A stretch of DNA of 9,217 nt from assembly GCA_964352985.1 (NCBI GenBank), contig CAYGUK010000137.1, positions 1-9,217 of the forward strand. The letters run 5' to 3'. The position numbers and the translations under genes are program-made. Below, one piece after another: positions 6,743-9,217 of the stretch. The notes under the pieces were generated by a model. That model saw nothing but the letters and a program-made list of their open reading frames with translations, did no database searches and was not told where the DNA came from. The DNA is from CAYGUK01 sp964352985. GTDB taxonomy: Bacteria; Pseudomonadota; Gammaproteobacteria; JAHCLG01. The stretch's first letter is position 1; each line of letters opens with the position of its first letter.

Positions 6743-7276
6743 TTAATGGATTTGACTCCCCTCTACGTTTATTGGAATTGTAATTTCATTTGACTCAACT
6801 GCTAGCGAAAACTTTTTTTCAATCAAATGATCATTGACTCTAGCTAACAATCTCATCGCCTTTAAAATCCCCATTAAGGCTTCAAAACTATGAGATAACG
6901 AATTAAATAATTCTGCGGTTTGATGAAAACCATCGGCTAATAAACTATAAGCGCTTTGTCCTAAATCAATAAAATAACTCGTGCTCACTCTTTTGCGTTC
7001 AGCATGTTCTGGAAAAAAGCCAGAAAACAATAAACATTTATCACCAATATCTCGTAACTTATCATGGCGTTGTTCGCCGATGCGTTTTAATCCTTCAATA
7101 AATTCTAAGGCTAACACGCTTTTTGCCATTTCAGGTCGTTCAGAAAAACGCATGAGTAAAAATACAAGATAACTTTCCACTTCTTCATTTAATAGAAATT
7201 GACACAAATCTTGTGCCTCATTCACTAAGGCATGCCATTGTGCGGTAGAAGTTGGATGTAACACTATTTTATCCAT
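6743..7276 (-). CDS. Conserved protein of unknown function, 177 residues
   Basis: The start at 7276 is chosen because GAGG lies six bases before this ATG. The frame stays open upstream to 7393, but that extension has no Shine-Dalgarno and its sequence is not protein-like. The protein begins MDKIVLHPTSTAQWHALVNEA and continues VESYLVFLLMRFSERPEMAKSV, then LRDIGDKCLLFSGFFPEHAERKRVS and SYFIDLGQSAYSLLA. From memory this set of blocks matches an uncharacterised, widely conserved gammaproteobacterial family, but I cannot name a function. It looks soluble and helical, with one Cys in the KCLLFSG block and no signal peptide or membrane segment. It is a single-gene unit divergent from the bdhA remnant, with stem-loop B just past its stop. 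Confidence 0.85.
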   Translation of the reverse strand: MDKIVLHPTSTAQWHALVNEAQDLCQFLLNEEVESYLVFLLMRFSERPEMAKSVLALEFIEGLKRIGEQRHDKLRDIGDKCLLFSGFFPEHAERKRVSTSYFIDLGQSAYSLLADGFHQTAELFNSLSHSFEALMGILKAMRLLARVNDHLIEKKFSLAVESNEITIPINVEGSQIH

Positions 7277-7354
7277 TGTCATCCTCAATTTTATATTACT
7301 TGCCCTTATTAATAAGTTTAGACCATATTTGCACAAAGTACCTGGAGGTGACGC

Positions 7355-7457
7355 TAACTCATTGATTTTTAATATTTTAAAGCCAAATATCATGAAAACT
7401 GTAGGAGGATGGCTGAAAACAGTATAATAAACACGCTACTAACAATGAGTTAACTCA
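7355..7457. promoter_or_regulatory. Inverted repeats in the divergent intergenic region, possible operator
   Basis: TAACTCATTG (7355-7364) is the exact reverse complement of CAATGAGTTA (7443-7452). The second copy is part of a perfect 12-base palindrome, TGAGTTAACTCA (7446-7457), that abuts the ATG at 7458. A TATAAT at 7423-7428 could be the -10 for the plus-strand gene but lacks a good -35. Paired sites in a divergent promoter region suggest a regulator, although the downstream gene is now broken. Confidence 0.3.
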
Positions 7458-7875
7458 ATGAACTTAAAAGGAAAAGTTGCGCTCATCACCGGTTCTGCCA
7501 CAGGCATCGGAAAAGATATTGCAGAAGTCTACGCTCATCATGGAGCCAACGTCGTCATTGCCGATATTAATCAAGAAAACGCATCAAAAACCGCAGATGA
7601 AATTCAAGAAAAATACTTAAAAGAAACCTTAGCCATTACCATGGATGTAACAAATAAAGCGGAAGTCAATGAAGGTGTCGTAAGTATTATTAATAATTTT
7701 AGTAAAGTTGATATTTTAGTGAGTAATGCTGGTATTCAACATATTTCTTCCATTATCGATTTTGATTATGAAGACTGGCAACGCGTCGTTAATATTCATT
7801 TAATGGGCGGCTTTTCCGAATAATGCTTTAACAGGGCAATCTTTATTGGTTTCCCATGGTTGGCATATGCAATAA
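7458..7875 (+). pseudogene. bdhA: 3-hydroxybutyrate dehydrogenase, internally deleted remnant
   Basis: The first 118 codons are an intact short-chain dehydrogenase N-terminus: KGKVALITGSATGIGK with the TGxxxGIG cofactor loop at 11-18, VVIADIN for NAD binding, MDVTNKAEV, DILVSNAGIQ, and DYEDWQRVVNIHLMGGF. The frame then stops at 7821-7823. The next frame continues AAFPNNALTGQSLLVSHGWHMQ and stops at 7873-7875, which is the characteristic C-terminus of bacterial 3-hydroxybutyrate dehydrogenase (compare AAFPTNALTGQSLVVSHGW in that family, from memory). About 120 residues between, including the catalytic Ser and YxxxK, are gone, so no enzyme can be made. The original enzyme interconverted 3-hydroxybutyrate and acetoacetate, for use of polyhydroxybutyrate or ketone bodies. 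The join lies in GCGGCTTTT (7807-7815). Confidence 0.93.
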
Positions 7876-7889
7876 AAAGACGGCTTAAA

Positions 7890-9101
7890 TTAAGGATACA
7901 TTACCGATCTACAACTTTGTTCATCAGAATATCGTGAATGTAATAAACCTAAACGTGAAAATTCATTTTTTATTCTATTGACTACATTATTAGGAAGACC
8001 GGGTAATTGTTGTAAGACTGCAGCGACTGTAGAAAATGATTGCATTTCTAATTTTATCCATTCAGCTTGCTGAGGTAAATAAGTCGAATCTTTTGTTTTT
8101 GTATAAGGGTAAAATAAACCTCTGCCACTTTCTCTAATATTCCATGAATCACAGATATCACCACTCCATTTTAGCTGCAAAATTGCACGTTTCGCATTTG
8201 TAATTGCTTCAGCACTATCATCACTAGGTGAAATTGAAACATCCCCCATATCGCTATTTAATAATAAAAAGGTATGATCACTACCTTTAACCATCTCAAT
8301 ATCAACAACCTGTATTTTCATATCTAACCTTTCTTCCGCTAATCGATATAACAAATTAGCCAAGGTGGTTATCATGGTTTCATTGCAGCGACCACCACGT
8401 GAATATTGTCGAATAAATGATGCTTGCTTTAAACATAATACAATTTCTACAAATTGCTTCCATACTTTGGTTATTTGATTAATTAATGTGGGATCATTTA
8501 TGCCACGTAAATCAAGCATAAATTTCTTATTCCATGTTACTCTATTATTTTCTAGTTTTTTGCGCAGTAGAGTAATATGTTCAATATCTTTATTCTTGAT
8601 GGTGTCATCCCATACTAAAAATCGCTGATAAGTTGTTAAACATTCTCCCGCCAATATTACTTTCCCTGGCATTTTTTCAGGAATACGACCCATATTTTGT
8701 TCAAGTTGTTTAATCACACAACTTGGATAGGCAGAACCATGGAAAAAGCTAATTGGAATATTTTGTGATTGTGATGGACTATTAGTAATTACAACATCCG
8801 GCGCCATCTGACAAATTTTACGACTCACTCTTCTTGCCGTTTTTAATGCGCCTTTTTTTGGTGTGTCTAGTTTTTCGGCCGTTGCGACATTGATCATTTC
8901 AGCTGTCATGATTAACGTAAGAAGAATAAGTGCTGATTTTCTTATAGGCGCCGCTGCCAATAATATTGTATTTGGTTTTTGTTGTTCTTTTCTATTGGCA
9001 TGATGGCTACCGATGCTAAAACGATACTGTGTTATAACATCGCTATTTTTTGATTTACGATTAGCTTGATAACTGACTCGATAATTACGATTTTTTGGCA
9101 T
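7890..9101 (-). CDS. Orphan exported or membrane-anchored protein with possible Cys/His/Asp hydrolase core
   Basis: No close family is recognised for this 403-residue protein. The N-terminus is long and basic (residues 1-54, many Arg/Lys). A hydrophobic segment follows at about 55-75 (KSALILLTLIMTAEMINVATA), either an anchor or an uncleaved or late signal sequence. The rest would then be outside the cytoplasmic membrane. The C-terminal half has spaced blocks typical of papain-like or transglutaminase-like enzymes: GGRCNETM with Cys239 at the start of a helix, SDHTFLLLN with His276, and GDICDSWN with Asp318. The order Cys, His, Asp and the local contexts fit a catalytic triad. This is inference by pattern, not an established family match. 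A role as a secreted protease or effector is possible. There is no clear Shine-Dalgarno before the ATG at 9101, so an alternative start is possible. It converges with the bdhA remnant across 14 bases. Confidence 0.72.
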   Translation of the reverse strand: MPKNRNYRVSYQANRKSKNSDVITQYRFSIGSHHANRKEQQKPNTILLAAAPIRKSALILLTLIMTAEMINVATAEKLDTPKKGALKTARRVSRKICQMAPDVVITNSPSQSQNIPISFFHGSAYPSCVIKQLEQNMGRIPEKMPGKVILAGECLTTYQRFLVWDDTIKNKDIEHITLLRKKLENNRVTWNKKFMLDLRGINDPTLINQITKVWKQFVEIVLCLKQASFIRQYSRGGRCNETMITTLANLLYRLAEERLDMKIQVVDIEMVKGSDHTFLLLNSDMGDVSISPSDDSAEAITNAKRAILQLKWSGDICDSWNIRESGRGLFYPYTKTKDSTYLPQQAEWIKLEMQSFSTVAAVLQQLPGLPNNVVNRIKNEFSRLGLLHSRYSDEQSCRSVMYP

Positions 9102-9139
9102 TGTAAAAATTCTTTTTGGAGTTAATTTATTGTTATTTT

Positions 9140-9171
9140 GTAACTATTCAGCATTTATGCTGAATAGTTAC
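9140..9171. repeat. Perfect 14-base-pair hairpin
   Basis: GTAACTATTCAGCA (9140-9153) and TGCTGAATAGTTAC (9158-9171) are exact reverse complements around the four bases TTTA. Neither strand has a T-tract after the stem, so it is not an ordinary intrinsic terminator. It lies 39 bases before the start of the 7890-9101 gene and could be a regulatory structure in its leader or a repeated palindromic element. Confidence 0.7.
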
Positions 9172-9183
9172 CCTGATAATACT

Positions 9184-9212
9184 GCCTAACCTGGCAAAGC
9201 CAGGTTAACGGC
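9184..9212. repeat. Second hairpin, REP-like
   Basis: TAACCTGGC (9187-9195) pairs perfectly with GCCAGGTTA (9199-9207) over an AAA loop. GCC (9184-9186) can pair with GGC (9210-9212) past a two-base bulge, a layout seen in bacterial REP elements. No T-tract follows within the window, which ends five bases later. Confidence 0.6.
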
Positions 9213-9217
9213 ACTTA

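Noticed and set aside
6981..7172. Plus-strand open frame of 63 codons
   Set aside because: It is antisense to the conserved 177-residue gene and shows no motif or ribosome binding site.
7277..7393. N-terminal extension of the 177-residue protein to an ATG at 7393
   Set aside because: GAGG is correctly placed for the ATG at 7276, the conserved sequence begins there, and the extension would cross the divergent promoter region.
7403..7449. Possible leader peptide (ATG preceded by AGGAGG) upstream of the bdhA remnant
   Set aside because: The AGGAGG touches the ATG with no spacer, which does not allow normal initiation, and a TATAAT lies inside the would-be coding region.

Overview
The window looks like a piece of a low-GC (roughly one third G+C by eye) gammaproteobacterial chromosome. 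The proteins that can be identified (CpdA, AroE, a RocR-like REC-GGDEF-EAL protein, a BdhA remnant) are of gammaproteobacterial type. AT-rich DNA, decayed genes, degenerate signalling domains and effector-like orphan proteins together suggest a host-associated lineage, possibly Legionellales/Coxiellaceae. That placement is inference, not demonstrated.

Layout. (1) 1-250: the N-terminus of an AAA+ ATPase on the minus strand, cut by the window edge. Directly upstream lies a cluster of inverted repeats (261-366) that resembles a miniature element. (2) 647-1597: an orphan plus-strand protein with a duplicated motif and an acidic tail. (3) 1612-3985: three minus-strand genes. In transcription order these are aroE (shikimate dehydrogenase), a small unrecognised protein closed by a strong intrinsic terminator, and cpdA (cAMP phosphodiesterase). 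(4) 4228-5907: a REC-GGDEF-EAL protein in which each domain has lost key residues. (5) 5957-6742: a decayed ATPase gene bracketed by two stem-loops that share flanks and loop bases but have different, compensating stems. (6) 6743-7276: an uncharacterised conserved protein on the minus strand. (7) 7458-7875: a 3-hydroxybutyrate dehydrogenase gene destroyed by an internal deletion. (8) 7890-9101: a membrane-anchored or exported protein with a possible Cys/His/Asp protease-like core. Two strong hairpins follow up to the window end.

The genes do not form one pathway. AroE serves aromatic amino-acid synthesis. CpdA lowers cAMP. The REC-GGDEF-EAL protein is probably a non-catalytic descendant of a c-di-GMP enzyme. 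The two pseudogenes show ongoing gene loss. I see no complete defence system, CRISPR array, tRNA, rRNA or intact transposase. The most unusual items are the paired covarying hairpins around the ATPase remnant, the triply degenerate signalling protein, and the orphan protease-like protein.
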